A stretch of DNA of 64,000 nt, taken from contig NZ_CP102930.1 in the NCBI RefSeq assembly GCF_025558485.1, forward strand, positions 1,550,001 through 1,614,000. Direction: 5' to 3'. Below, piece by piece: positions 10,075-18,403 of this stretch (positions are counted from its first letter, which is position 1; the number at the start of each line of letters is the position of its first letter). The position numbers and the translations under genes are program-made. The notes beneath the pieces are model-generated. The model worked only from the letters and a program-made list of their open reading frames with translations. It was not told where the DNA came from and searched no databases. This DNA is from Bdellovibrio bacteriovorus (GTDB lineage: Bacteria > Bdellovibrionota > Bdellovibrionia > Bdellovibrionales > Bdellovibrionaceae).

Positions 10075-10568
10075 AGTCGCTCATCCGCAATCAACAGGGT
10101 ATTTCGATTCTGGAAGTGTTACTGGGGCTTGCCATGCTGACGCTGGTGGGGTCCTTCTTTATCTCGGGTATTTTGAGTATGAAGAAAGTAGCCACGGAAA
10201 GTGGCGTGAAAAATTCCCTGTATAAGCAGATCAATGATGTTATCGAGAATATTCGTCCGAATGTTCGTATGTATCAGATCAACTACTTTACTTCTGATAA
10301 AGAGCGTGAAGCGGCTCTGGCTAAGGATCAACTACCTATGGCTTGGGGGAATGGTATGATGTCCACTGCCAAGGAATGTCCGGGGTGTCCAGGGCGCTAT
10401 GGCTTTACGATTCAGGCCTATCCCGGCATGAAGGGGCTGTATTTGGTAACAGTTCGTTTGACCCACAGAGATTGGGGGGATGGAACTGATAAAGACGGCA
10501 AGGCGGTTAAACCCACTCCAGCGAACTATGGTTCGGTGGACTATCAGTTTGTGGTGAATGCACAATGA
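10071..10568 (+). CDS. Prepilin-type N-terminal cleavage/methylation domain protein (PilV/GspI-like)
   Basis: This protein has 165 residues. The leader ends at Gly10, followed by ISILEVLLGLAMLTLVGSF with the required Glu at +5 (Glu15) and a hydrophobic helix, the classic substrate of prepilin peptidase. The rest is a small globular domain with a CPGCPG segment that could form a disulfide or bind metal. It overlaps the preceding gene by 4 bases and the following one by 4 bases, so the three are translationally coupled. It probably acts as a minor pseudopilin with its neighbours; the exact role is unknown. Confidence 0.85.
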   Translation: MKSLIRNQQGISILEVLLGLAMLTLVGSFFISGILSMKKVATESGVKNSLYKQINDVIENIRPNVRMYQINYFTSDKEREAALAKDQLPMAWGNGMMSTAKECPGCPGRYGFTIQAYPGMKGLYLVTVRLTHRDWGDGTDKDGKAVKPTPANYGSVDYQFVVNAQ

Positions 10569-11527
10569 TGAAGAATCAACGCGGTTTTACATTGGCAGAG
10601 ATGATCGTCGGCGTGGCCTTGATGGGAATCATGGGCATGGTGGCGGCATCGTTCTTTGTTTTTACTGCAAAAACAAAGACAGAGATTACCAACGAAATTG
10701 AAGACAAGGTGGATAGCATTCTGGCGGAACGCCTGATTCTGCGAGATCTTAAAGGCTCTGAGCCGTCATTTAATAATTTGAATGTGCTGGATGATTATGG
10801 TCGCCGTTTTTTTGACTATGTTTCGGATGCCAGCGAATCTGCAATCGACAATTCAGAGCGAATGCTGACGTTAGAAGCTGGTCGTCGTCACGAATTTATA
10901 TTTATTTCAGTGGCGGAAAGAAAAGGCGGAACGATTTTGTACACGCCAGCTTCTGCCTATGAGGTGGGAAATCCTCCGGCGGACCCAAGACAGGCGGCCT
11001 CTTTAAACTTTGTTTCTCTGAATCGAAATAACGAAGTGACCTTTGCCAATGACAAGATCTGGATTGGGGGCAACGTCGTGATGTTGGATACGCCAACAAC
11101 TGTGCGGGAAATGACCCCGACCGGACCGAATTATACCAAGCCTGCGCGCTCTCCGATTTTCCTGGGTGTGGTGGCGAACTCCGGAGCCAGCACTTTAGCG
11201 CGTATCAATCTGGCAAATTTGATCGACATGAGCAATCCCATGTATCCGAATGAGACAATTACCAACGAAGATAAGTTCTTAAGGGATATACCGCCAATGG
11301 GGGGAGCTGCTCCTCTTGTGCGCTTGAAAGTTGTTAATATAATCAAGTATTATTTAGCCAAGGATCAAAGCGGGAAGCAGATCAACTTGTGGCGATCGAT
11401 TTATGGGCTGCAAGGTTTTACTCAGCCTCAATTGTTTGCATATGATGTGCAAAAGGTGGAGTTCTCTCGAAAGGACGCGAAGGATTCCTTGATTTACTTC
11501 AAGATCGTTCGTCCTGAGAAGAAGTAG
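10565..11527 (+). CDS. Prepilin-type N-terminal cleavage/methylation domain protein (PilW/GspJ-like)
   Basis: This protein has 320 residues. The leader is very short (Gly7), then FTLAEMIVGVALMGIMGMV with Glu at +5, typical of type IV prepilins and type II secretion pseudopilins. The remaining ~285 residues are extracytoplasmic, with PilW-like length. Two consecutive ATGs (10565, 10568) are possible starts; the first overlaps the previous stop. It is the third prepilin-like gene of the operon, followed after 35 bases by the EF-hand protein. Confidence 0.85.
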   Translation: MMKNQRGFTLAEMIVGVALMGIMGMVAASFFVFTAKTKTEITNEIEDKVDSILAERLILRDLKGSEPSFNNLNVLDDYGRRFFDYVSDASESAIDNSERMLTLEAGRRHEFIFISVAERKGGTILYTPASAYEVGNPPADPRQAASLNFVSLNRNNEVTFANDKIWIGGNVVMLDTPTTVREMTPTGPNYTKPARSPIFLGVVANSGASTLARINLANLIDMSNPMYPNETITNEDKFLRDIPPMGGAAPLVRLKVVNIIKYYLAKDQSGKQINLWRSIYGLQGFTQPQLFAYDVQKVEFSRKDAKDSLIYFKIVRPEKK

Positions 11528-11562
11528 TTTTGAGTTTTTTAGGGGAATAAAAGGGGGCTTGT

Positions 11563-12705
11563 ATGTTTATGCGTAAAGGGCTTTGCGCCGCTGCGGTGCT
11601 ACTGGCATCGAATGTGGTATATGCTCAGAGCGAACAGCAACCGGCAGCTGTCAACTCCGGTGCGGGTGGTTCGGCTGGGTTTCAAGGGGTTGTACTTTCG
11701 GGGCAGGCGACTCGTGCCTCTTCTGACGGTGTGACTATCAATGTGGCCAATACGTGCTTCGGTACTAATCTTCGCCACGTATCGAACCCGATCTCACCAG
11801 CTTCTCAGGTTAAAATTAAAATCACGATGAATGTCAAAGGTGCGATGAAGACCTATGAGGTTCTTTATCCTGCCAACATTGTTATGAAGGCGGGCGAGAC
11901 GGATGTAGCCGTCATTAAGCATGATACGGTGAAAGCCAGTTATGCCGGAAACAACGTCAGGATTGTCCTGCCAATTAACTTCAATACGACCGTGGACGAG
12001 CAGGGCAATATTTCAGACGATTTTGAGGCCAAGCTTGAGGCAATTAAATTCGAGCAGGTTTTCGATGCCCGTCAAAAGCAGGAGTTTATGGGGTTCAACG
12101 GTGACCTCTCCGCCACCGTTTATACCAGCGGCTCCAAAGACGGCAGACAGTACAGTATCTCTGCCTTCTTCCCGGGTGAAAATGGCTATTGTGGCGGATA
12201 CTTCTCTCCGTTGATGGTCTTCTTCGATGATAAGTTGCCTCAGTTCTCTGCGGCTGTGGACTTCCCGTTGAATCCAACAGGTAAGACCATGTGGCCGGAA
12301 GCCGGTGCACCGGGGGCCTTTATTGCCGTGGATCGCAATGGTGATGGTTTGATCACGACCGAAGATGAACTGTTCGGTAATCAGGGCGACAAATATAAAA
12401 ACGGCTTTGAGGCCCTGCGCGAATTTGATTCCAACAAAGACGATGTGATCGACAAGAAGGATAAGGATTTTGCGAAGCTTCTGTTGTGGTTTGATAAAAA
12501 CGGCGATGGCAAAGTGCAAAAGGGCGAATTGGTGCCTTTGAAATCCCGCATCGAATCTGTTTCTTTGAAGTATGATGCTTCGGCGGTAAGCTCGGTTGCA
12601 GACCGTGCTGAAATTCGCGAGAAGAGCACATTTGTCTTCAAGGAAAAAGGCAAGAAGAAGGAAGGCCGCGTGATCGATATGTGGTTCTCTCCGAAGATGA
12701 AATAG
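11563..12705 (+). CDS. Exported protein with three EF-hand-like calcium-binding loops
   Basis: This protein has 380 residues. A signal peptide ends near VVYAQ (about residue 21). The N-terminal two thirds is of unknown fold. Then come three loops with EF-hand spacing of acidic residues: DRNGDGLITTED starting at residue 257, DSNKDDVIDKKD at 289, and DKNGDGKVQKGE at 311, the last being canonical with Glu at position 12. This suggests calcium binding outside the cytoplasm. It closes the pseudopilin-like operon and ends at a strong terminator, so it may be a secreted or pilus-associated partner, perhaps calcium-stabilised. ATG 11569 is an alternative start. Confidence 0.75.
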   Translation: MFMRKGLCAAAVLLASNVVYAQSEQQPAAVNSGAGGSAGFQGVVLSGQATRASSDGVTINVANTCFGTNLRHVSNPISPASQVKIKITMNVKGAMKTYEVLYPANIVMKAGETDVAVIKHDTVKASYAGNNVRIVLPINFNTTVDEQGNISDDFEAKLEAIKFEQVFDARQKQEFMGFNGDLSATVYTSGSKDGRQYSISAFFPGENGYCGGYFSPLMVFFDDKLPQFSAAVDFPLNPTGKTMWPEAGAPGAFIAVDRNGDGLITTEDELFGNQGDKYKNGFEALREFDSNKDDVIDKKDKDFAKLLLWFDKNGDGKVQKGELVPLKSRIESVSLKYDASAVSSVADRAEIREKSTFVFKEKGKKKEGRVIDMWFSPKMK

Positions 12706-12730
12706 TCCAGTTTTAAATGGCAATAAAAGA

Positions 12731-12770
12731 AGGCCGGAATGTGTGAAAGCATTCCGGCTTTTTAATTTTT
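12731..12770 (+). terminator. Terminator of the pseudopilin-like operon
   Basis: The stem gccggaatg (12733-12741) pairs with cattccggc (12750-12758), followed by tttttaattttt. Confidence 0.9.
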
Positions 12771-12791
12771 GACAGATCAATTCTCCTGACA

Positions 12792-12819
12792 TTGACCTAC
12801 TGAATGCGAGAGTCATAAT
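12792..12819 (+). promoter_or_regulatory. Possible sigma-70-type promoter of the hsp20 gene
   Basis: TTGACC at 12792-12797 and CATAAT at 12814-12819 are separated by 16 bases and lie about 32 bases upstream of the hsp20 start. No heat-shock operator (CIRCE) is visible. Confidence 0.4.
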
Positions 12820-12851
12820 TCGGATCAGCAATAAAATATCAGGAGGATATT

Positions 12852-13298
12852 ATGTCTATGCGTTCATTGGCGCCTTGGAACAGCCAGCGCCGCCTGGGGT
12901 CCTCGGACCTCTTTAATCAATTTGAAGATTTTATTAACGACTTTGACCGGGGCTTGGGATCAAGTCTGGCGCGATCCGGAATGGATTTTGCGCCTGCCGT
13001 GGATGTGGAGGAAAAGGACAATGTCTATCTGATCACGGCCGATCTGCCGGGTTTGAAAAAGAACGAAATCAAAGTGGACCTGTCGGACAATGTTTTGACG
13101 ATTTCAGGAGAGCGCACTCGTCAAAGCAAAGGGGAGGGGCGCTACACGGAAAGATCTTATGGCAGGTTCCTAAGATCCTTCACACTGCCAACGCAAGTGA
13201 ACTCTGAAAAGATCGAGGCTCACTTTGAAGACGGCGTGCTGCATATTTCGCTGCCAAAAGCAGAGGGCGCGCGCAGTCATACTATCAAGATTATGTAG
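12852..13298 (+). CDS. Small heat-shock protein (Hsp20/alpha-crystallin family)
   Basis: This 148-residue holdase chaperone binds unfolding proteins in the cytoplasm. A short N-terminal arm is followed by the alpha-crystallin domain from about residue 45, beginning FAPAVDVEEKDNVYLITADL, with the family signature VDLSDNVLTISGER. The end of the domain is FEDGVLHISLPKAEG. The usual C-terminal I-x-I anchor appears as HTIKIM. An AGGAGG ribosome-binding site precedes the ATG. It is probably transcribed alone, since a terminator stands upstream and hutI follows with little space but unrelated function. Confidence 0.93.
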   Translation: MSMRSLAPWNSQRRLGSSDLFNQFEDFINDFDRGLGSSLARSGMDFAPAVDVEEKDNVYLITADLPGLKKNEIKVDLSDNVLTISGERTRQSKGEGRYTERSYGRFLRSFTLPTQVNSEKIEAHFEDGVLHISLPKAEGARSHTIKIM

Positions 13299-13329
13299 GG
13301 CTAAGGTTTTAGCTTGATCCTCAGGACCC

Positions 13330-14592
13330 ATGTGCTTGAATAAGTGCATGGGTATTCTGCTTAAAAATATTTCGACATTGCTGACCTTGCAGGGCGCCGC
13401 CGCTAAAAGCGGCCGCCATATCAAAGAAGAGGATTTGGGCATTTTACACCAAGCCTCTGTCATTATGGATAAAGATAAAATCGCCTGGGTGGGGCCTCAC
13501 AAAAAACTTCCAAAAGAGTGGGCAAAGAAAAAGGGACTGCGCGAACTGGATATGAAAGGCAAAACTGTTTTGCCGGGGTTCGTGGAATGTCACACGCATT
13601 TGATCTTTGCCGGAGACCGCGCTGCGGAGTTTGAGATGCGCAATCAGGGCGTCAGTTATCAGGAGATCGCTGCCAAAGGCGGCGGGATCTTATCCACGAT
13701 GAAAGAAACACGGTCATCGTCTTTAAAAGATCTGGTTGCGACGGGGCAGAAGCGGGTGGACCACTTTCTATCTCAAGGTGTGACCACGCTGGAGGTTAAA
13801 TCCGGCTATGCTTTAAATCTGAAAGATGAAATCAAAGTTCTTCAGGCTGTTCAGGCTCTCAAAGGCCCCCGCACAGTCAGTACGTTCCTGGGGGCTCACG
13901 CCCTGCCACCGGAATACAAATCTTATGAAGAGTATTTGACCTTCCTGTCTGAAAAAGTTTTGCCTGTCGTCGCCAAAAAGAAATTGGCTCGCCGAGTGGA
14001 CGTATTTATCGAAAAAGGCTTCTTCCCGGTCGAGGCTTCTGAAAGGTATCTGCGTCGCGCGCAGGAGCTGGGTTTTGAAGTCTTAATCCATGCCGATCAA
14101 ATGTCCTTAAGTGGCGGCAGTGACGTGGCTGTGCGCATTGGAGCGCTGTCTGGCGACCATCTGCTTCAGGTTGAAGAAAAGGAAATTCGTAATCTGGCGA
14201 AATCGGAGGTGACGGGGGTTTTGCTTCCGACGGCGGATCTTTACACCAAAACAAAATATCCTCCGGCGCGAGCGATGATTGATGCGGGCGTGCGCGTGGC
14301 CTTGGCGACAGACTTCAATCCGGGAACATCGCCTACGCAGGATTTGAATCTTGTGGGACTCTTGGCTCGACTGGAAATGAAGATGAGCTTGCCGGAAGTC
14401 ATTGCGGCCTACACCGTCGGCGCAGCTCACGCTTTGAATCTTCACAAGGAAGTGGGTTCGATCGAAGTGGGCAAGTCTGCTGATATAATAGGCATTGATC
14501 AGGGGTGGTCCTGTCTGTTCTACAGTGTGGGAGAGGCTGCTGAGAAGGTTGTTTTCTCGAGAGGAAAGAAGGTTTTTGACTTCTTAAATTAA
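13330..14592 (+). CDS. hutI: Imidazolonepropionase
   Basis: This amidohydrolase hydrolyses imidazolone-5-propionate to formiminoglutamate in histidine degradation. Metal ligands His88/His90 lie in GFVECHTHLIFAGDR. Other family motifs are the substrate-binding stretch EFEMRNQGVSYQEIAAKGGG, LGAHALPPEY, HADQMS, and ATDFNPGTSPTQDLNL near the C-terminus. Length is 420 residues from ATG 13330 (AGGA upstream) or 414 from ATG 13348, which aligns better with the start of known HutI proteins. No hutH, hutU or hutG is visible next to it, so the pathway genes are either scattered or incomplete. Confidence 0.93.
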   Translation: MCLNKCMGILLKNISTLLTLQGAAAKSGRHIKEEDLGILHQASVIMDKDKIAWVGPHKKLPKEWAKKKGLRELDMKGKTVLPGFVECHTHLIFAGDRAAEFEMRNQGVSYQEIAAKGGGILSTMKETRSSSLKDLVATGQKRVDHFLSQGVTTLEVKSGYALNLKDEIKVLQAVQALKGPRTVSTFLGAHALPPEYKSYEEYLTFLSEKVLPVVAKKKLARRVDVFIEKGFFPVEASERYLRRAQELGFEVLIHADQMSLSGGSDVAVRIGALSGDHLLQVEEKEIRNLAKSEVTGVLLPTADLYTKTKYPPARAMIDAGVRVALATDFNPGTSPTQDLNLVGLLARLEMKMSLPEVIAAYTVGAAHALNLHKEVGSIEVGKSADIIGIDQGWSCLFYSVGEAAEKVVFSRGKKVFDFLN

Positions 14593-14693
14593 TCTGATGC
14601 GTCAGAAAATTTAAGATTCTTAAAATTTCCTTTGAATTAGGAAGGGTTTTCTTCCTAGTCTTGGGTTGTGTCTGTGGAGGGGGGAGCTACAAC

Positions 14694-15125
14694 ATGAGGT
14701 CGTCATACACCACTTTAATGCAGTCGAAGTATTTTAATCCTGCTTTTAATAGTGCCATCTTTGATGGTCCCGTGCGTATTTACTTCGCCCAGTTCCATGA
14801 GGCACTGGCGCTGAAGATTTACTTTCTAATTCAGCAAAAGCTCACTGCCGAAATGGTGAAAGCCAAGGATGCCTCGAAGGCCTCCGGAGCCAACATTCTG
14901 GTGATGATCTATCCGACAGAGGACAGCTTCCTGTTGTCTTTTGAAGATGCAGCCAAACACATCGGGCCTTTGGAAGTTGAAAAATGGCACGATGACGTGG
15001 TTATCGGCCTGCGTGGCCCTATTGAAGATGAAAACCTCGACCTTTTGGTTGAGACTTTGCGTCTCACAATGGAAAACTGGCGTCCAGCCCCAGTGGTGCG
15101 CACTACCTCTCCTGCGGAAGTGTGA
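14694..15125 (+). CDS. Uncharacterised 143-residue cytoplasmic protein
   Basis: I recognise no family. I chose ATG 14694 because GGAG lies 8 bases upstream; a TTG at 14661 would add 11 unlikely residues. There is no signal peptide or membrane helix. The sequence looks like a compact alpha/beta domain with a short Pro/Thr tail. It is followed 13 bases later by a tiny TadE/Flp-like gene on the same strand, so the two probably form a unit. A small hairpin (taggaag / cttccta) stands upstream at about 14636-14656. Confidence 0.65.
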   Translation: MRSSYTTLMQSKYFNPAFNSAIFDGPVRIYFAQFHEALALKIYFLIQQKLTAEMVKAKDASKASGANILVMIYPTEDSFLLSFEDAAKHIGPLEVEKWHDDVVIGLRGPIEDENLDLLVETLRLTMENWRPAPVVRTTSPAEV

Positions 15126-15138
15126 TACAATCTGAAAT

Positions 15139-15318
15139 ATGAATAACCGAGGTCAAATCGTGGTGGAGTATGTGCTCCTCCTCGTCCTAGCCGTGAGTCT
15201 TGCCGCTGTACTGGTCAGTCGACTGGTGAGCCGCAATGCCGATGACCCCGGCATCCTGGTCGCGAAATGGCATAATATCTTAGAAGTCATAGCCGACGAT
15301 CTTCCCGACGGAAAGTAG
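15139..15318 (+). CDS. 59-residue TadE/Flp-like prepilin-type small membrane protein
   Basis: This gene falls below common ORF size cut-offs. The start is MNNRGQIVVEYVLLL: a short basic leader ending Gly5, then Glu at +5 and Tyr at +6 (Glu10-Tyr11), followed by about 17 hydrophobic residues. The Gly cleavage site with the Glu-Tyr pair and hydrophobic helix is the hallmark of Flp pilins and TadE/TadF-type pseudopilins. The C-terminal ~30 residues are polar and end DDLPDGK. It starts 13 bases after the preceding gene and ends just before the convergent acyltransferase gene. No tad machinery is visible in the window, so where it acts is open. Confidence 0.65.
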   Translation: MNNRGQIVVEYVLLLVLAVSLAAVLVSRLVSRNADDPGILVAKWHNILEVIADDLPDGK

Positions 15319-15322
15319 CTTT

Positions 15323-16093
15323 TTAAAGGAAGGCGTTGCCGCGTTTTTGCAGTTCTTCTTCGATGGCTGTCTGCATTTTTTCCTGAATATCCTGAGCGAT
15401 CTCATTCATCAATTCAGAATCGTTAATGGCATCCGGCTTGTAAGGCAGGGCGATGGGCTCCAGAAAACGAATGCGCCACTTTGCGGGCAGGGGAATCACA
15501 TTTAAAGGTAAAGGAATCACGGTGCCTTTCAGGAACTTCGTGAATTTTAGCTTCTTTAAATTGATATGTGTTTCTTCCGCTCCCAGCACCACCACGGGCA
15601 CGATCGGGCATTGTGCTTCCAGAGCCATGCGCACAAAACCACGTTTGAACTCCTGAAGCTGATAGCGTTCCGAAGTCGGTTTGAAGTTTCCTTGCTCTCC
15701 TTCGGGGAAAAGAACGATGGCATTTCCCTTTTTAAGGGCATTGACGCCATTTTCATAAGTGGCCTCGGTAAAACCCATTTTATTGGCCGGGATTGCGGTC
15801 GTTTCGGTCAAAAACCAAAAGTGGTGAGTCAGAACACGCGGAACACGCTTGGCTTCCTGCTGGACAATATGTCCAAGCAAGATGGCATCAAATCCGGAAT
15901 AACCGGAATGATTCGGAGCCAGCACCACAGCCCCTCGGCGCGGGATGTTTTCGACGCCCTCAATCTCCAGACGGAAGTATTTGCGCATGATTTCCAGAAG
16001 AAAGCGCGGCAGCACGCGAAAAATTAAAGTGTCGCGATCCAGGGAGCGCAAGCCAAAAATTTTTTCGTTGGGTTTCTTCAGGAAATTCTTCAT
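15323..16093 (-). CDS. Lysophospholipid acyltransferase family protein (PlsC-like)
   Basis: This is probably a membrane-associated 1-acyl-glycerol-3-phosphate-type acyltransferase. The acceptor motif is APNHSGYSGFDA, in which His and Asp are six residues apart, the spacing seen in the NHSG-type subfamily rather than HX4D. The second motif is VLFPEGEQGNF and the third CPIVPVVVLGAE. I chose ATG 16093 (256 residues); a TTG at 16150 would run into the divergent glpK gene. There is no obvious strong ribosome-binding site. It is divergent from glpK, and the pair would link glycerol phosphorylation with phospholipid synthesis, which is inference. Confidence 0.85.
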   Translation of the reverse strand: MKNFLKKPNEKIFGLRSLDRDTLIFRVLPRFLLEIMRKYFRLEIEGVENIPRRGAVVLAPNHSGYSGFDAILLGHIVQQEAKRVPRVLTHHFWFLTETTAIPANKMGFTEATYENGVNALKKGNAIVLFPEGEQGNFKPTSERYQLQEFKRGFVRMALEAQCPIVPVVVLGAEETHINLKKLKFTKFLKGTVIPLPLNVIPLPAKWRIRFLEPIALPYKPDAINDSELMNEIAQDIQEKMQTAIEEELQKRGNAFL

Positions 16094-16120
16094 TATTAAT
16101 ACATCGATTGGAGAGTGTTT

Positions 16121-17602
16121 ATGTCTTCTTTTATCATGGCCATTGACCAAGGGACAACCAGCTCAAGAACCTGCATCATCAATCAAGCCGGAGGTCTTGT
16201 CGCAGAGGCACGTGAGGCCTTTAAACAGATTTTCCCCAAGCCCGGCTGGGTGGAGCATGACCCTGAAGACATCTGGTATTCCACGCAAAGATCCATGCGT
16301 CTGGCATTGGAAAAAGCCGGTCTTAAGGGCTCTCAGATCCGCGCCATTGGCATCACCAATCAACGTGAAACCGTCATGCTATGGGACTCTCAAAGTGGCA
16401 AGGCTTTGCATAACGCCATTGTGTGGCAGTGCCGCCGCACGCAGGAGCTCTGTGAAAAGTTGAAGAAAAACAAAAAAGAAAAAATGATCACGGCCAAAAC
16501 CGGTCTGGTTTTAGACCCATATTTTTCTGCAACCAAAATTCAGTGGCTGCTGAAGAATGTTCCCAATGCCGCCAAGAAGGCCCGTGAAGGGCGAGCTTTG
16601 GCCGGGACAGTGGATAGTTTCCTGCTGTGGAAGCTGACAGCCGGACAATCGCATAAGACAGACGTGAGCAATGCCTCGCGCACCATGCTGATGAACATCC
16701 ACACCGGGTGGTGGGATCAGGATCTTTTAAAGCTCTTTGGAATACCGGAAAGAATTTTGCCGGAAATTTGTCCGTCTAATTCTGATTTTGGCGTCACTCA
16801 AGGTCTGGGGTTTATGCCTGATGGAATTCCTGTCACCGGCATTGTTGGTGATCAGCAGGCGGCTTTATTCGGGCAAACTTGTTTCGATGTCGGGGATTCC
16901 AAGTGCACATTTGGTACCGGTAGTTTTTTACTTTTGAATACCGGAAAAAAAGCGGTGAAGTCCAAAAACAAACTCTTAACCACTATTGCATGGAAACTGA
17001 AAAATCAGGAAATGATTTACGCGCTGGAAGGGGGCGCATTTGTCTGCGGCGCTGCTGTTCAGTGGCTGCGTGACGGATTGGGCTTGATCCAGCAGTCCTC
17101 GGATATTGAAGCGCTGGCAAAGACAGTGCAAACCACCGAGGGTGTGGAGTTTGTTCCGGCACTGACGGGCTTGGGGGCTCCTCACTGGAAGCCTGAAGCG
17201 CGCGGTGTGATCTGCGGACTGACCCGGGGAAGTACCAAAGCCCATATTGCCCGGGCAACATTAGAGGCGATGGCGTTACAGAACGTGGATATCCTAAACA
17301 CCATGCAAAGAGATCTGGGTAAAAAATTGCGCGGAGTCCGTGTTGATGGCGGAGCCGCAGCCAACGATCTTCTGATGCAGATGCAGGCTGATTATTGTGG
17401 GGCCAATGTTGTTCGGCCCAAGAATCTGGAAACCACAGCTTTGGGAGCGGCTTTTATGGCAGGCTTGGGGGCTGGGGTGTGGAAAGATCTGAAGGAAATC
17501 AAGCGTGTTTGGAAAGTGGACAAGGAATTCAAAGTGAAGATGGCCACGAAAGAGCGCAAGGATCGTTTGCAAAAATGGGCACAGGCTTTGGAGAGAGTGT
17601 AA
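16121..17602 (+). CDS. glpK: Glycerol kinase
   Basis: This enzyme phosphorylates glycerol with ATP to sn-glycerol-3-phosphate. It belongs to the FGGY family: N-terminal MAIDQGTTSSRT phosphate-binding loop, ITNQRET, SNASRTMLMNIHTGWWD, and VGDQQAALFGQ. The C-terminal FGGY signature is around VRVDGGAAANDLLMQMQA. The 493-residue length is typical. I chose ATG 16121 because GGAG lies 7 bases upstream; an in-frame GTG six bases earlier is less likely. It is followed after 3 bases by a PilZ-domain gene, probably in one transcript. No glpF or glpD is nearby. Confidence 0.95.
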   Translation: MSSFIMAIDQGTTSSRTCIINQAGGLVAEAREAFKQIFPKPGWVEHDPEDIWYSTQRSMRLALEKAGLKGSQIRAIGITNQRETVMLWDSQSGKALHNAIVWQCRRTQELCEKLKKNKKEKMITAKTGLVLDPYFSATKIQWLLKNVPNAAKKAREGRALAGTVDSFLLWKLTAGQSHKTDVSNASRTMLMNIHTGWWDQDLLKLFGIPERILPEICPSNSDFGVTQGLGFMPDGIPVTGIVGDQQAALFGQTCFDVGDSKCTFGTGSFLLLNTGKKAVKSKNKLLTTIAWKLKNQEMIYALEGGAFVCGAAVQWLRDGLGLIQQSSDIEALAKTVQTTEGVEFVPALTGLGAPHWKPEARGVICGLTRGSTKAHIARATLEAMALQNVDILNTMQRDLGKKLRGVRVDGGAAANDLLMQMQADYCGANVVRPKNLETTALGAAFMAGLGAGVWKDLKEIKRVWKVDKEFKVKMATKERKDRLQKWAQALERV

Positions 17603-17605
17603 CGC

Positions 17606-18322
17606 ATGAACAGTCCGGCCGGTCCGCAGACTATTTTTAAAAAGGTGGCCTTGTCAGAAAAGAAGCTCCTTTTCCGTGAAATTGCGGACGACAAGCTTCA
17701 GTTGTCACTGAAGGGCTCTGTGAATGATGAGGTTTTTCATCTGATCGCCGTGCAAGTCGATAAGGATGAAACTTTGCTGTGTCATCATACGGCGGATTCA
17801 AAAGAGGTCACCACAGCTCAAAAAGTGGTGGTGAATTTTCCATTTAAAAGCGAGCGCTATTTTCTTCAGACCGAGCTGTCTTTTAGTGTTGGCTGGGCTG
17901 TTTTAAAAACGGATGTGGACCTGTTTCAACTGCAGCGTCGGGCCAATGCCCGTATTGATTTGCCGGCAAAGTACGAGGCGATTTTCAGTATCCTGAATCA
18001 TGGCAACCGGGTGTATTTTATTGAATCCCGGGTCAAGGACGTCAGTGCCGGGGGCCTGAAAATAGACTTTAAGGGGGCTTCACCGGAACTAAAAATCGGT
18101 GATCGTATCAAAGGCGCTCTGCGTCTTGGGAGTCGCCGGGCGATGGAGTTTGAGGTGGAGGTGCGTTTTGCCCAGAAACGTGATCAGGACGGAGAGATCA
18201 TTCAAACTGCCGGGTTGCAGTTCTTAAACATCAATCAGATGATGGAAACGCGTCTATTGAGTTTGATGATGGATTTGCAGCGAGAACTGTTCCTAAAATA
18301 CCCTAAAAAAGACGGACGGTAG
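17606..18322 (+). CDS. PilZ-domain protein, probable cyclic-di-GMP receptor
   Basis: This protein has 238 residues. The C-terminal half is a PilZ domain: the RxxxR arm is Arg112-Arg116 in QRRANARID and the D/NxSxxG motif is DVSAGG at 145-150. Both parts needed for c-di-GMP binding are intact. The N-terminal ~105 residues resemble a YcgR-N-like beta domain only in size and placement. It starts 3 bases after the glpK stop with GGAGAG upstream, so it is co-transcribed with glpK. It probably senses c-di-GMP in motility or host-interaction control; the target is unknown. Confidence 0.85.
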   Translation: MNSPAGPQTIFKKVALSEKKLLFREIADDKLQLSLKGSVNDEVFHLIAVQVDKDETLLCHHTADSKEVTTAQKVVVNFPFKSERYFLQTELSFSVGWAVLKTDVDLFQLQRRANARIDLPAKYEAIFSILNHGNRVYFIESRVKDVSAGGLKIDFKGASPELKIGDRIKGALRLGSRRAMEFEVEVRFAQKRDQDGEIIQTAGLQFLNINQMMETRLLSLMMDLQRELFLKYPKKDGR

Positions 18323-18403
18323 ATTTTACCATTCAAAGTTGGTGTCATTTTGTCCGGCACGCATCTTGGAAAGATTGTTGTGTCTGATTAAAAAGGAGCC
18401 TTT

